A stretch of DNA of 64,000 bases from assembly GCF_000002985.6 (NCBI RefSeq), contig NC_003281.10, positions 12,586,001 through 12,650,000 on the forward strand, read 5' to 3'. The stretch comes from Caenorhabditis elegans (taxonomy: Eukaryota > Nematoda > Chromadorea > Rhabditida > Rhabditidae). The position numbers and the translations under genes were made by a program. Positions 1 through 10,144 of this stretch are shown one piece after another (the first letter of the stretch is position 1; each line of letters begins with the position of its first letter). The notes beneath the pieces were generated by a model that made no database searches, was not told the origin of the DNA, and saw nothing but the letters and a program-made list of their open reading frames with translations.

Positions 1-131
1 TTGAGTTCCTCTAAAATGAGAACTGCGACCAATCAGCGATTCGCTCCGCCCATTCTTCAACCAATCAGATGGCGTAGGCGGAGTTCAAAGATGCTGATTG
101 GTCGGGGAGTTATCATTTTGGAGGGTATTCA
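1..131. repeat. CCAAT-containing short palindromic element
   Basis: The two ends are inverted copies: a CTAAAATGAGAACT-like left end answers a TCATTTTGGAGGG right end, and inside them GACCAATCAGC at the left answers GCTGATTGGTC at the right. The core holds two further CCAAT/ATTGG motifs and a GGCGGAG box. The same element recurs at least ten times in the window. It is non-coding and looks like a small non-autonomous foldback element. Confidence 0.75.
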
Positions 132-925
132 GGGGCAAATTGCCGGAATTGAAATTTCCGGCAAATCGGCAAATCGGAAAATTGCCGGAATTAAAAATTT
201 CCGATAAATCGGCATTTTTGCCGGAATTGAAATTTCCGATAAATCGGCAAATCGATGAAATGCCGGAATTGAAATTTCCGGCAAATCGGAAAATTGCCGG
301 AATTGAAATTTCCGATAAATCGGCAAATCGGCAATTTGCCGGAATTGAAATTTCCGGTAAATAGGCAAATCGGAAAATTGCCGGAATTGAAACTTCCGGT
401 AAATCGGCAAGTTGCCGGAATTGAAATTTCCGATAAATCGGCATTTTTGCCGGAATTGAAATTTCCGATAAATCGGCAAATCGATAAAATGCCGGAATTG
501 AAATTTCCGATAAATCGGCAAATCGGCAATTTGCCGGAATTGAAATTTCCGGTAAATAGGCAAATCGGAAAATTGCCGGAATTGAAATTTCCGGTAAATC
601 GGCAAATCGGAAAATTGCCGGAATTGAAATTTCCGATAAATCGGCAAATCGGCAATTTGCCGGAATTGAAATTTCCGGTAAATAGGCAAATCGGAAAATT
701 GCCGGAATTGAAATTTCCGGTAAATCGGCAAGTTGCCGGAATTGAAATTTCCGATAAATCGGCATTTTTGCCGGAATTGAAATTTCCGATAAATCGGCAA
801 ATCGATAAAATGCCGGAATTGAAATTTCCGGCAAATCGGAAAATTGCCGGAATTGAAATTTCCGGTAAATAGGCAAATCGGAAAATTGCCGGAATTTAAA
901 ATTTCTGGCAAATCGGCAAACTGCC
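129..925 (+). repeat. GCCGGAATT satellite array (forward)
   Basis: This is a tandem array of units of about 32-45 bp built on GCCGGAATTGAAATTTCCGG followed by an AAATCGGCAAATCGG-type spacer. A higher-order pattern is visible, because the variant with GGCATTTTTGCCGG recurs near 209, 441 and 761. Several long overlapping reading frames cross it on both strands, but their translations are only the repeat unit repeated, so they are not genes. The same satellite occurs at six other places in the window, five of them inside introns. Confidence 0.9.
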
Positions 926-1134
926 GGAATTTTGGCAAAGTGTGGTGTTGCACATTTTTTTTTGCAAATTTCAGAATTTCAATTTAAAAAAACGAAAAAA
1001 AATTTCAACAAGGCACAGTTTTAAGTGTTTTCATCTTATAAAAAACCCCTCTAAAAATTTCCGGCAAACCGGCAATTGGCCAAAAATGCGTTTCCCTGAC
1101 TATTTTGGTTTTTTAAGCAGAATAAAAAACTAAC

Positions 1135-1332
1135 TTTCTCTGTGAAAATGCCATTTGTGTCATCATTAGCGGCATTAAAAGTGATGGAGGCTGGGGTCTA
1201 TCTGAAAAAGTTTTCTGATTTAAAAAATAAATTATAAATTTTTTGAAACAAACCATTTCGACTACTTCTACTACTTGTACACGGATCGTCTGGATGTGAT
1301 GAAACAATGATTGATGGCAAGTCGAGTTGCAT
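1135..1332 (-). CDS. Two exons of an unidentified gene running off the left edge
   Basis: Not recognised. On the minus strand an acceptor TTTCAG is followed by exon 1332-1254, which reads MQLDLPSIIVSSHPDD and then an Ser/Arg-rich stretch. A 52-nt intron (1253-1202, GTTTGT to TTTTTCAG) and exon 1201-1135 follow. That exon reads RPQPPSLLMPLMMTQMAFSQR and ends at a GTTAGT donor in phase 2. Both exons are open across the junction (79 nt, then 67 nt), which is hard to explain by chance. The next exon must lie left of the window, since 1-1134 is satellite and AT-rich DNA. The ATG directly after the acceptor could be the start or simply the first codon of an internal exon. I saw no convincing upstream exon between 1340 and 10000. 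Function unknown; low-complexity, probably disordered peptide. Confidence 0.5.
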
Positions 1333-1587
1333 CTGAAATGGATTCAAATTTACTTTTAGGAATTTTAGGATAGGAAAATGAAAAATTTTAGGAATGATAT
1401 TGGGATAAAACTTGATTTTTTATAGTTAGTCCTTCAAAATTTTGAGTACAGACAAAAGGAAATCCGGGAAACTAAAGATTGTATTTTTTTATTTGTTACC
1501 AAAAAAATCAGTAAATTGCAATTTTTTTGAATTTCTGTTCGAAAAAAATTGTTCACACAATAAAGAAATCAAGGGTGGGCAAACGAT

Positions 1588-1850
1588 TTTTTTCTGGCAA
1601 ATCAGCAAAATGCCGGAATTAAAAATTTCGGGTAAATCGGCAAAATGCCGGAATTGAAATTTCCGGCAAATCGGCAAATTTTCAAATTGCCGGAATTAAA
1701 AATTTCCAGCAAATCGGAACATCACCAAATTGCTGGAATTGAAAATTTCCAGAAAATCGGCAAATTGCCGGAATTGAAATTTTTGGCAAATAGGCAAATA
1801 GGCAAATTGCCGGAATCGAAATTTCCGGCAAATCGACAAATTTGCAATTT
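1588..1850 (+). repeat. GCCGGAATT satellite patch
   Basis: This is a short diverged array of the same TGCCGGAATT...TTTCCGGCAAATCGG unit as the block at 129-925, in the same orientation. Confidence 0.85.
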
Positions 1851-2309
1851 CCCTAATTAATTAAAAGCTATTTTAAGTTGAGTTATTTTTATCAAAAAAA
1901 AATTAGAAAATTGCAATTTTTCGGTTTTTTTTTTCAATCAGAAAACTAAAAATTAATCAAAAGCTATTTGGACTTTAGTGAGAAAAATTTCAGAAAAATT
2001 AAAAGCTTAATATTTTAGTTCAACAAAAATTGTTTCCTTTTTTCAAAAAAAAAGATCATACATATAAAAGAATGTAGGAATGGAGGAATGCAAAATGTCA
2101 GTGAGCCAGAAAAAAAAGGGAATCAAAGAAAATGGAGAAAAAGTCAGTAAGAAAAGGAAAAAGAGAGGGGGGGGGGGAAATAACCAAGTTAATTATATCC
2201 TTTTTCCTCTTTCTCTCTCTCTTTTTTATTCCAATTGCAACAAAATATTCGTGTTTTATTGCAATTTTATAAGGTTTCCGTTTTATTTTGTCTATAATTA
2301 AGATGAATA
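1851..2309. other. AT-rich spacer with an 11-G tract; no gene seen
   Basis: The stretch holds A/T homopolymers, a GA-rich run and an uninterrupted run of 11 G residues at 2167-2177, followed by CT-rich sequence. No open frame here has splice sites or recognisable protein content. Confidence 0.6.
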
Positions 2310-3225
2310 TGGCATAGGCACGTAGGTAAGGAAGGTAGGCAGACAGGCTTGATTTAGGCTTGTAGCTAAGCATATATGTAGCTATGAATACAAGCGGTTG
2401 GCACGCAGGTAGGTAAGCGGAAGGCATAATGTAGGCACCTAGGTAGGCATACATATGCGGTGGGAGCGTAGGTAGGTAGACAGGCATGATTTAGGCACGT
2501 TCGTAGGCAGGTAGGCATGATTTAGGCTTGTTGGTATGCATACATAAAGACATGCTTTTGGAACGCAGGATGGTAGGTAAGCAGGCATAATGTAGGCACG
2601 CAAGTATGCGTATGAAGACATATGATATTCACGTAGGTAGGCAGGAAGGCATGATGTAGGCTTGTAGGTACACATACATGTAGCTATGAAGACAAGCGGT
2701 TGGCACGCAGATAGGCAGGCAAGTATGATTTAGACACGTTGAAAGGCAGGCAGGAATGATTTAGGCACGTTCGTAGGCAGGTAGGCATGATTTAGGCACG
2801 TCGGTAGGCATATGAAAACATGCGGTAGGCATGTTGGTAGGAAGGCAGGCATGATTTAGGATTGTAGGTACGCATACATGTAGCTACGAAAACCAACGGT
2901 TGGTACGTAGAGCGGCATATGAACACATGTGTTAGGCTCGTAGGTAACTAGTCAGGAAGTCATAGTGTAGGCACGTAGGTAGCCATATGAACACATGTCG
3001 TAGGCGCGTAGGTAGGTAGACAGGAAGGCAAATTTAGGCATGCAGGTAGGCATACATGTTTACACGCGGTAAGCAGATATGAACAAGCATGACTTTAGCC
3101 GTACATACATGTTCAAACCTACATGCTTGTTCATGTTTTCCCGCCTAATCGCCTATTTATTTGCCTGCCTACCTACCTACATGCCTCGGTGCCTGCCTGC
3201 CTGCCTACATGCCTTCTTCTACCTA
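2310..3225. repeat. GTAGGCAGGTAGGCATGAT minisatellite
   Basis: Degenerate tandem units built from GGTAGGCA, CATGATTTAGGCACG and TAGGCTTGTAGGTA cover about 0.9 kb. From about 3150 the sequence switches to the reverse complement (GCCTGCCTACCTACCTACATG), so the array ends in an inverted tail able to fold back. The reading frames through it are repeat artefacts. Confidence 0.85.
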
Positions 3226-3539
3226 CGTTAATCCATCATTTTCAAAAAATTGCCAAAATTGCGTGCTCTGTGAAGTGTGAAAAATTGGAGTGCGTTAGAA
3301 AAGAGAAAAGAGAGAGAGTGCGGGGGACACAAAATTTCAGATATTTCTAGACATTGTCACATGAAATTCATGGTTGTTTACGTCTCTGTCGATGACGAAA
3401 AGACAATTCGAAGAATTAAAATTAAAATTCTAATAATTTAAAATTCATTGCACAACTTTCATTTGGAACTTCTTGTGTTCTCAAAAGCTTGTACATACGA
3501 AAATTATTTCCAAAAATTTTACTTAAACTGCAAAACCAA
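3226..3539. other. Spacer with a GA/CT-rich, promoter-like patch
   Basis: Around 3295-3320 a GAAAAGAGAAAAGAGAGAGAG run precedes a less AT-biased segment up to about 3410. Read on the minus strand, this CT-rich patch resembles nematode promoter regions and could belong to the partial minus-strand gene at 1135-1332, but nothing proves it. The rest is AT-rich with no gene seen. Confidence 0.25.
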
Positions 3540-3596
3540 TCCCAGCCGTTGATTGGTTCGAGAGTAGGCGGAGCAAAGCGCTGATTGGTCAATCGT
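3540..3596. repeat. CCAAT palindrome, diverged copy
   Basis: A short inverted pair, CCAATCCCAGCCGTTGATTGG followed by GGCGGAGC and GCTGATTGGTCAATC, matches the CCAAT palindrome family. Confidence 0.6.
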
Positions 3597-3774
3597 ATTT
3601 TTTCGCGACTGGATAATACGTGTTTCTGAATAAATGTGCCTAGAAGAACATTTTGAAGGAAAACTAAAACGTATAATTTTAAAACTTGAAATCTGAAAAT
3701 TGTACCCTATCTATAATTTTGGCTTGTTGCACTGAACTTGAACTATACAAAAATTTATGAAATCAATCTAAAAT

Positions 3775-4442
3775 TCACAGATTTCTGGCTTCGCTCATAA
3801 ATTCAAATGGAAGAGTTTGCCGAACTAGGCCAGGCCAAATCTGGGGTAGATTTACGGCGCGTTACGTGTCGCGTCGCGGCTCGATTTTAGTTGTAAAACT
3901 GAATGTATTTGTCCGTGTGGAGTACACGACTTTTCCGCGCGTTGTCCAGCTTATCAATGGAGCGCGAAAAATTCAATAAGGAAGACCAAAACCCCGTGAA
4001 ATTTTGCAAAAAAAAGCTCGAAAATCAAATAATGGTGTTTAGCAAAATTTTTGAAAAAAAAAGTAGCTCCGACCAATCAGCGACGTGTGCCACGCCCCTT
4101 GCGCTGATTGGTTGGCGCTGGTTAATTGAAATTTCAAACTTAGTTTTTAATTTTGGTTTTTGCGTGAGAAGAAGTTCAAAACTTTAGAGTGATATTCCAA
4201 TCGAAACACTCAGAAAAATCACGGGGTTCTGGCCTTCCTCATTGAATTTTTCGCGCTCCATTGACAATCGCCTGCCGGATATGGGAAAGTCGTGTACTCC
4301 ACACGGACAAATACATTAAGTTTTACAATCGAGCCGCGACGCGACACGCAACGCGCCGTAAATCTACCCCAAATATGGCCGAGCCAAAATGGCCTAACTC
4401 TTCCATTTCAATTTATGAGGAAAGCCAAAAATCCGTGAAAAA
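3775..4442. mobile_element. Long palindromic element, family A, complete copy
   Basis: The left arm (3775-4010, with GGCGCGTTACGTGTCGCGTC and the TATTTGTCCGTGTGGAGTAC motif) is answered by a near-perfect inverted right arm (4215-4442). A CCAAT palindrome sits in the loop (4066-4130). Terminal sequences read CACAGATTTCTGGCTTC at the left and the inverse at the right. Half copies of the same family lie at 5203, 38345, 39075 and 57885. No open frame resembles a transposase, so it is non-autonomous. Confidence 0.85.
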
Positions 4443-4477
4443 TATAATTTTGAAATAGAAAATTTAAAAAAAAAAAG

Positions 4478-4532
4478 CGCCCGCCAATCAGCGACGTTGG
4501 CCACGCCCCTTGTTTGTTGATGATTGGCAATG
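4478..4532. repeat. CCAAT palindrome, diverged copy
   Basis: GCCAATCAGCGACGTTGGCC is followed by ATGATTGGC, as in the loop of the preceding element. Confidence 0.55.
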
Positions 4533-5202
4533 TTGTAACGATTTGAAGTCAATTTTTTGATTCGATTTTTTCAAAAAAAAAAAGGATTTCAGATTTTCAG
4601 AGTGATTTTTCAGAGAAAATAGAAAAAATAACAACATGAACATTTCTCAAATAGCCTCATTTTCTCATTCTTAGTCGTCTCTTGGATCCCATCAAAAAAC
4701 TCTAAAAACAAAGCAAAAAAAAAAGAAAAAAAACGGAAGATTGTGATCAATTGGTGGAGCACCAAATGGAGCACATACACATGTGTGTGCTTCAAAAAAC
4801 AACTCTTTACATTCAATGTGTCCAAAAAGAATTTGGAAGGGTGTTTTTTTTTCTCATTTATCCTCTTCACATATAGGGAGAGAGATAGGAGAAGCTGAAA
4901 ATAACAGAAGCAGATATTTTTTCTCGGAATTTGTAGTTTGTGCACTTGCGGAAAGAATATTGAAAAATTTTTTTGAAGTTCGGAATTTTTTAAAATTAAA
5001 TTTTGCAATGAAATTTCAGAATAAAGTTTCAAAAAAAAAGCTCCAAAAATTTGAAAATTTTCATAGTTCAAAATAACCGACTGAAATTTTTGTTTAATTC
5101 GAAAAATGGAAAATCAAGAATTTTTGCTTTGTTTTACTTTTTTATTGGAGTAAAAATCGAAAAACAATTAGAAAAAATATTTCTAAAAATATTTGTTAAT
5201 TT
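4533..5202. other. AT-rich spacer; no gene seen
   Basis: A/T-rich sequence with long A and T runs and a short ACACATGTGTGT patch. Open frames on both strands have low-complexity F/L/K-rich translations and no splice-site context. Confidence 0.6.
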
Positions 5203-5437
5203 TAGGCACGGGGTCCTGGCCTTCCTCATTTAATTTTTCGCGCTCCATTGACAATCGCCCGCCGGACATGGGAAAGTCGTGCACTCCACACGGACAAATA
5301 CATTTAGTTTTACAATCGAGCCGCGACGCGACACGCAACGCGCCGTAAATCTACCCCAGATATGGCCGAGCCAAAATGGCCTAGTTCGGCAAAAAACCCT
5401 TCCATTTCAATTTATGAGAGAAACCAGAAATCCGTGC
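5203..5437. repeat. Family A element, single arm
   Basis: This matches the right arm of the palindrome at 3775-4442: GGGGTCCTGGCCTTCCTC, CGCGCTCCATTGACAATCGC, GCGACGCGACACGCAACGCG and the ATATGGCCGAGCC segment. The opposite arm is missing. Confidence 0.85.
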
Positions 5438-5574
5438 TTAGGTGTCGATAAACCAGAATTTCAGTTTTTTTTAAATTATTTTTTTTGTATTTTTTTAATG
5501 AAAATTTTACTTTTTAGCTAAGAATTCTTTTAAATCTTCAGAAACATCAAAAATATTTGAATCTCTCGGAAAAA

Positions 5575-6056
5575 ATTGTTTGCTCAGAAAATTTGAATTT
5601 CCCGCCAAATTGTTTTTCTATAAAAAATTTGAATTTCCCGCTGAAATTTTTCTACAAAAATTTGAATTTCCCGCCAAAATTGTTTTCTCAAAAAAATTTG
5701 AATTTCACGCCACAATTGTTTTCTCAGAAAATTTGAATTTCCCGCCAAAACTGTTTTCTCAGAAAATTTGAATTTCACGCCAAAATTGTTTTCTCAAAAA
5801 AATTTGAATTTCCCGCAGAAATTTTTCTATAAAAATTTGAGTTTCCCGCCAAAAATGTTTGTTCAGAAAATTTTAATTTCCCACCAAAATTGGTTTCTCG
5901 GAAAATTTGAATTTCCCGCCAAAATTTTCTGAAAAAAATTTGAATTTCCCGCTAAAATGTTTCTCAGAAAATTTAAATTACCCGCTAAAATTTTCTCAAA
6001 AAGTTGAATTTCTTGCCAAAATTGGTTAATCCGAAAATTCGAATTTCCCGCCAAAC
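5575..6056 (+). repeat. GAATTTCCCGCCAAAATTG tandem repeat
   Basis: About a dozen diverged units of roughly 36 bp read TTTGAATTTCCCGCCAAAAT followed by TGTTTTCTCAGAAAA. Frames through it are repeat translations. It is distinct from the GCCGGAATT satellite. Confidence 0.85.
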
Positions 6057-7445
6057 AAAGCTGACTAAATTTTTTTAAAAATTTCCCATTTTTACAGTAA
6101 AAAACCTTTAAAAATGTACTAAGTTTTAATGAGAAAAATTTGAAAATTTATCAAAATCTAATAGCAACGCTCGGAATTTAATGACATTTTTCCTATAAAA
6201 TTCCAACAATTAAAAAATTGCCAATTATTCGATTTTCAAAAAAAAATTACAAGTTTCTTTTCATATAAAAATATCCGAAACATTATCAAAAAAATAAAAG
6301 TAAAAGTGAACTTATGAGGGTTTCCAGCAAAAATCTACGAAGCAAATAAGAGGATTTATGAGAGAAGTGTCCAGAAATAGAAAATTAAGAAGGAAGATCA
6401 TAAGCGAAAGGAGCTTAAAGCACAAGTCGGTCACCAATATTTAGAAATTATAAAATTTTTGGATTTAATTTTATGATACTTGAAACTATCCAAAAATATA
6501 TATAAAAGATAGCAAAAAGTTCCGAAAAATCTGTCCTAAAAAGCGTATTCTGACCTATTTCAAATATTCTGAATTTTTTTAGTTGAAAAAAAAACACATT
6601 CTTATAATAATAAATTCTACGTCTTGTAAAATATGTAAAATAAATGATAAATGAAGCCAATAATTATGTGTTTCTCTTCCTAGACTTTTACATTGTTCAC
6701 GTTTTATGAGATGTTTAATCGGCTTATAAATAGTTCGTAAGAAAAACATTTTCATGGTTTGGTAAACTTCAAATTTTATAGAAAACCGTTTAATGCAGTG
6801 TAAAACTTAAATTTTTAATTTCTAAATTAAATAGTAATTTATATTTTCCTATATTGTTATGTGGAGTTTTATTTCGTTGAATGAAAGGCTAAAAATTAGG
6901 AAGCTTAAAAATTTGCAAAAAAAAAAGAAGCAGGAGAAAATGCAAGCTATCTGCTTAGCATTCTGAGGCATAACTAATAAAATATCTTCTAATGAATTTC
7001 TAAATGTTATTATTCATTCCTCTCTTTTTTTTCTACCTCAAGACACCATACACGTCAGAATATATGTACTTTTATGTTCTAAATATAAAAACAATATTTC
7101 ATAAATAGATCAGAGCTCGATAAACTTTGAAATAGGATTTTAATGATTATTACATGATCATTTTTCAAAACTTAACCAGTGGAGATTTTAGATACCAGAA
7201 AAACAAATCAAATATCATTTTCGAACACACTTCGAAAACTTTTTTTTTAGCTTTTTGAAAATTTTCAGATTTCAAAAACAATTTCAGACTACAAACCTGG
7301 CGTTTTTAAAACGCTTAAAAGTAAAATCAGATTGTCTTTAAACAAACACAAATCTGAAATTATCAAATAATATATTTTTTTTAACTGCACTGAAAAAAAT
7401 CAGAAAATTCAGAACACATTATTTAAAAAGTTAATGTATGTTTTG
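6057..7445. other. AT-rich intergenic DNA; no gene seen
   Basis: No exon with matching splice sites and protein-like content was found on either strand. The stretch holds A/T homopolymers and short, unconvincing frames. Confidence 0.5.
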
Positions 7446-7520
7446 TCATAAGGCGCGGATTGAGGCGAGAGGCAGGCGAAGGCCGCCTTAAGGTCAGGCA
7501 GGCAGGCGTTTTAAGCCCTA
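7446..7520. repeat. GCCTGCC/AGGCAGGCG dispersed repeat fragment
   Basis: A GGCAGGCGAAGGCCGCCTTA and GGTCAGGCAGGCAGGCG segment matches the family also seen near 28520, 30890, 31465 and 59485. Confidence 0.6.
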
Positions 7521-7871
7521 CTTTTCCTTGTTAAATATCAACTTAATTGATCGAATTTTTAAGTAAGTAAGCTGAAACAAAAGCAACTAATACATATACA
7601 CGCATTAAATCGAAATCGAGAAAAGAGAATGAAAAATTATAGAGGCATGTAATGATGGGCTTCATTTGAAATTCGACTCGAAGCCTTCGTCTTATGTGCT
7701 TGAATTAGTGTTATTAATGTTTTCTTGGCAATGGAGAGAAATGGGGAAAAGAACAATTGGTATTCTGGCTCATTGAGCACAAAGAGCATTGAATTTAGTT
7801 TTTGGCGAAATTTTTTTTTTTTAGAAAGATTTAGAATGTTCCAAAAATTTCTTAAATTTTCCAGAAGATCA

Positions 7872-8109
7872 TTCCAGAAATTTTTCGAAATTTCTAAAAA
7901 GTTCTAAATGATTCCTAAATTTTCTGGACCTTTCTAAAAAATTCTAGAACATTTCAGAATTTTATCGCATTTTCCAGAATGTTCTCGATCTTCCTAGAAC
8001 TTTTTTCAATTTTCTACAAAGTTCTGGAACATTCCAAATTTTTCTTGAATATTCCAGAATGTTCTAGACGCTTCTAGAATTTTCTTGAATTTTCCAGGAA
8101 GTTCTAGAT
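7872..8109. promoter_or_regulatory. Heat-shock-element-like array in 10 bp register
   Basis: Twenty-four consecutive 10 bp blocks follow the pattern nTTCnnGAAn. TTC stands at block positions 2-4 in 19 of 24 blocks and GAA at positions 7-9 in 11 of 24. The densest part, 8042-8109, alternates TTC and GAA-like triplets every 5 bp for fourteen steps, with TTC intact at every step and GAC, GGA or GAT at three GAA steps. This is the binding geometry of heat-shock factor (inverted nGAAn pentamers). It lies next to a GCCTAA array and a long palindrome, about 2 kb past the 3' end of the minus-strand zinc-finger gene. Confidence 0.7.
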
Positions 8110-8204
8110 CAAAGCCAAAGCCTAACACCTAAGCCTAAGCCTAATTCTAAGCCTAAGCCTAAGTCAAAGCCTAAAATAAAGCCTAACGCCTAAGCCTAAT
8201 TCTA
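8110..8204 (-). repeat. Interstitial telomere-like array (GCCTAA)n
   Basis: Degenerate AAGCCTAAGCCTAAG repeats are the complement of the nematode telomere hexamer TTAGGC. The array directly abuts the long palindrome that starts at 8205. Confidence 0.85.
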
Positions 8205-9658
8205 AACCCTCTTAAAAAGTTACAAGAAGGTTTTTCCTTGCGCTTGGAGCGCAAAAGAAAAGAAAAAGAGCTATTTAGACTTAGGGTGCCCAACTGGAAT
8301 AAAATATAGGAAATCCTTATGACACACTTAAGCCTAAGGGCCCGAAAAAAAAACTAGGATGCCCAACTGGAATAAAATATTGGAAATCCTTATGACACAC
8401 CGGCGGAATGGCGCGGCTTAAGCCTAAATAGCCACTTTTATCAAAATACATTTGAGCGAGGCGGCTGTAAACTATTCGTTCTTTAGCAAAAATAAAAAAA
8501 AAACTTTATTTAAATTTAAAAATAAATATCATATGTTATCAGACCTTAGAATATCACGCCTTAATTTAGTAATCATTTTTACTTCATAAATGTGAGAGAA
8601 AGAAAAATGGATTAATCATCGGAATTAAATATCATCAGAGTGATTATATTCATCAAATGTCTCACTTTATTGGAGGATTAATTTGGTTGATATAAAATTC
8701 CTATTTCATGTAAAGAAAGGTTCGAATTCTGTACCTATGAATGCTGTCGATATTTGAATTCCTATCTTATGGGAAGAAGGCCTTTCTTGTGGGAAAAACG
8801 GAGTTATAAAAAAATATACGCAGGTACAGAATTTGAACTTTTCTTCCCATGAGATGGGAATTTGAATATTGGCATTCAATAACTTCACTAAGAAAAAAAA
8901 TCTCCAAAGGTTGATCGCAAATATGTAGAGATTGCTCGCATCCCTTCAAATATTACAAAATTTTCAAGTTTCTTAGAAATAATCTTCATTTAGATTACTG
9001 AAAAATATCCACAGATTACTTTTGAGTTGCCTGAGAAGTCAAAGTAAAACGCAAGACGAGCTCAAATGTATTTTGATAAAAGTGGCTATTTAGGCTTAAG
9101 CCGCGCCATACCGCCGGTGTGTCATAAGGATTTCCAATATTTTATTCCAGTTGGGCATCCTAGTATGTTTTTCGGGCCTTTAGGCTTAAGTGTGTCATAG
9201 GTACAGAATTCGAACCTTTCTTTACATGAGATAGGAATTTTATATCAACCAAATTAACCCTCCAGTAGAGTGGGACCTTTGATGAATATAATCACTCTGA
9301 TGATATTTAATTCCGATGATTAATCCATTTTTCTTTCTCTCACATTTATGAAGTAAAAATGATTACTAAATTAAGGCGTGATATTCTAAGGTGTGATAAC
9401 ATATGATATTTATTTTTAAATTTAAATAAAGTTTTTTTTTTAATTTTTGCTAAAGAACGAATAGTTTACAGCCGCCTCGCTCAAATGTATTTTGATAAAA
9501 GTGGCTATTTAGGCTTAAGCCGCGCCATACCGCCGGTGTGTCATAAGGATTTCCTATATTTTATTCCAGTTGGGCACCCTAAGTCTAAATAGCTCTTTTT
9601 CTTTTCTTTTGCGCTCCAAGCGCAAGGAAAAACCTTCTTGTAACTTTTTAAGAGGGTT
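8205..9658. mobile_element. Long palindrome, family H, copy 1 (1.45 kb)
   Basis: The left end AACCCTCTTAAAAAGTTAC is answered by GTAACTTTTTAAGAGGGTT at the right end. The arms also carry inverted CTTGCGCTTGGAGCGCAAAAG, GGGTGCCCAACTGGAATAAA and ATGGCGCGGCTTAAGCC motifs. A second copy of 1.23 kb sits at 60066-61295 inside a pqn-80 intron, with the same termini and the same right flank. No transposase-like frame is present. This looks like a foldback element or an inverted duplication that became mobile. Confidence 0.8.
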
Positions 9659-9659
9659 T

Positions 9660-9712
9660 CATATATTTTATTAAAATCGGGGCGAAGCCCTGATTTTAAT
9701 AAAATATATGAA
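9660..9712. repeat. Perfect hairpin flanking family H
   Basis: CATATATTTTATTAAAATC, a GGGGCGAAGCCC loop and its inverse GATTTTAATAAAATATATG form a hairpin. The left half with the GGGGCGAAGCCC loop also follows copy 2 at 61297-61335, so it belongs to the element or to a shared ancestral flank. Confidence 0.75.
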
Positions 9713-9769
9713 AAATCTCTACATAGCGTCAGTGGGGGAGCGTTAGCTAAGCCAAAAAAAAAAAAAAGC

Positions 9770-9860
9770 CAAAACCAAAGCCTAAGCCAAAGCACAAGCC
9801 TAAGCCCAAACCTAAGCTTTAGTCAAAGCCTGAAATCAAGCCTAAGCCTAATTCTAAGCC
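9770..9860 (-). repeat. Degenerate (GCCTAA)n telomere-like array
   Basis: AAGCCTAAGCCAAAGC-type units follow a GCGTCAGTGGGGGAGCG motif at 9726-9742. The same motif accompanies TTAGGC arrays at 57053, 57362 and 63534. Confidence 0.75.
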
Positions 9861-10007
9861 AAAGCCTAATCCTAATATTAAGCCTGTTCGTAAAACTAGG
9901 CCTGTTCTCGGTGAGACAACTACCCAATATTTTTCAATGTCATCAAGCTTGAAATCCGCTGGCTGGAATTAATTTGCAGAGGAATAGGCTTCACGCATTT
10001 TAATTCA

Positions 10008-10013
10008 TTTATT
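10008..10013 (-). terminator. Poly(A) signal AATAAA of the zinc-finger gene
   Basis: AATAAA on the minus strand lies 132 nt beyond the stop codon at 10145. No competing hexamer was noticed in that 3' UTR, which also holds an 11-residue G tract (plus-strand 10086-10096). Confidence 0.6.
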
Positions 10014-10144
10014 GTGTTGAAATCTCTACATGAATATCTAGTAAACTCGGTTGGAACCCGTTCGGACCGGTATTTTGAAAATAAAGGGGGGGGGGGAGGT
10101 GGGAAAATTACAGCAAAATCTTGAACATTTGAATCTAGAGAAAT

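Noticed and set aside
129..925. Regularly spaced repeats resembling a CRISPR array
   Set aside because: Units are head-to-tail and near-identical with no unique spacers, in a spliced eukaryotic genome.
85..953. Overlapping 150-270 residue open frames on both strands
   Set aside because: They translate the satellite unit (KFQFRQFADLPE-like) again and again in several frames at once. They are artefacts of unit length.
8705..8730. GGTTCGAATTC as a tRNA B box
   Set aside because: No matching A box or cloverleaf nearby, and the motif lies inside the family H palindrome.
8205..9658. Autonomous transposon with its own transposase
   Set aside because: No frame in either family H copy, or in any palindrome of the window, shows transposase, integrase or helicase motifs.
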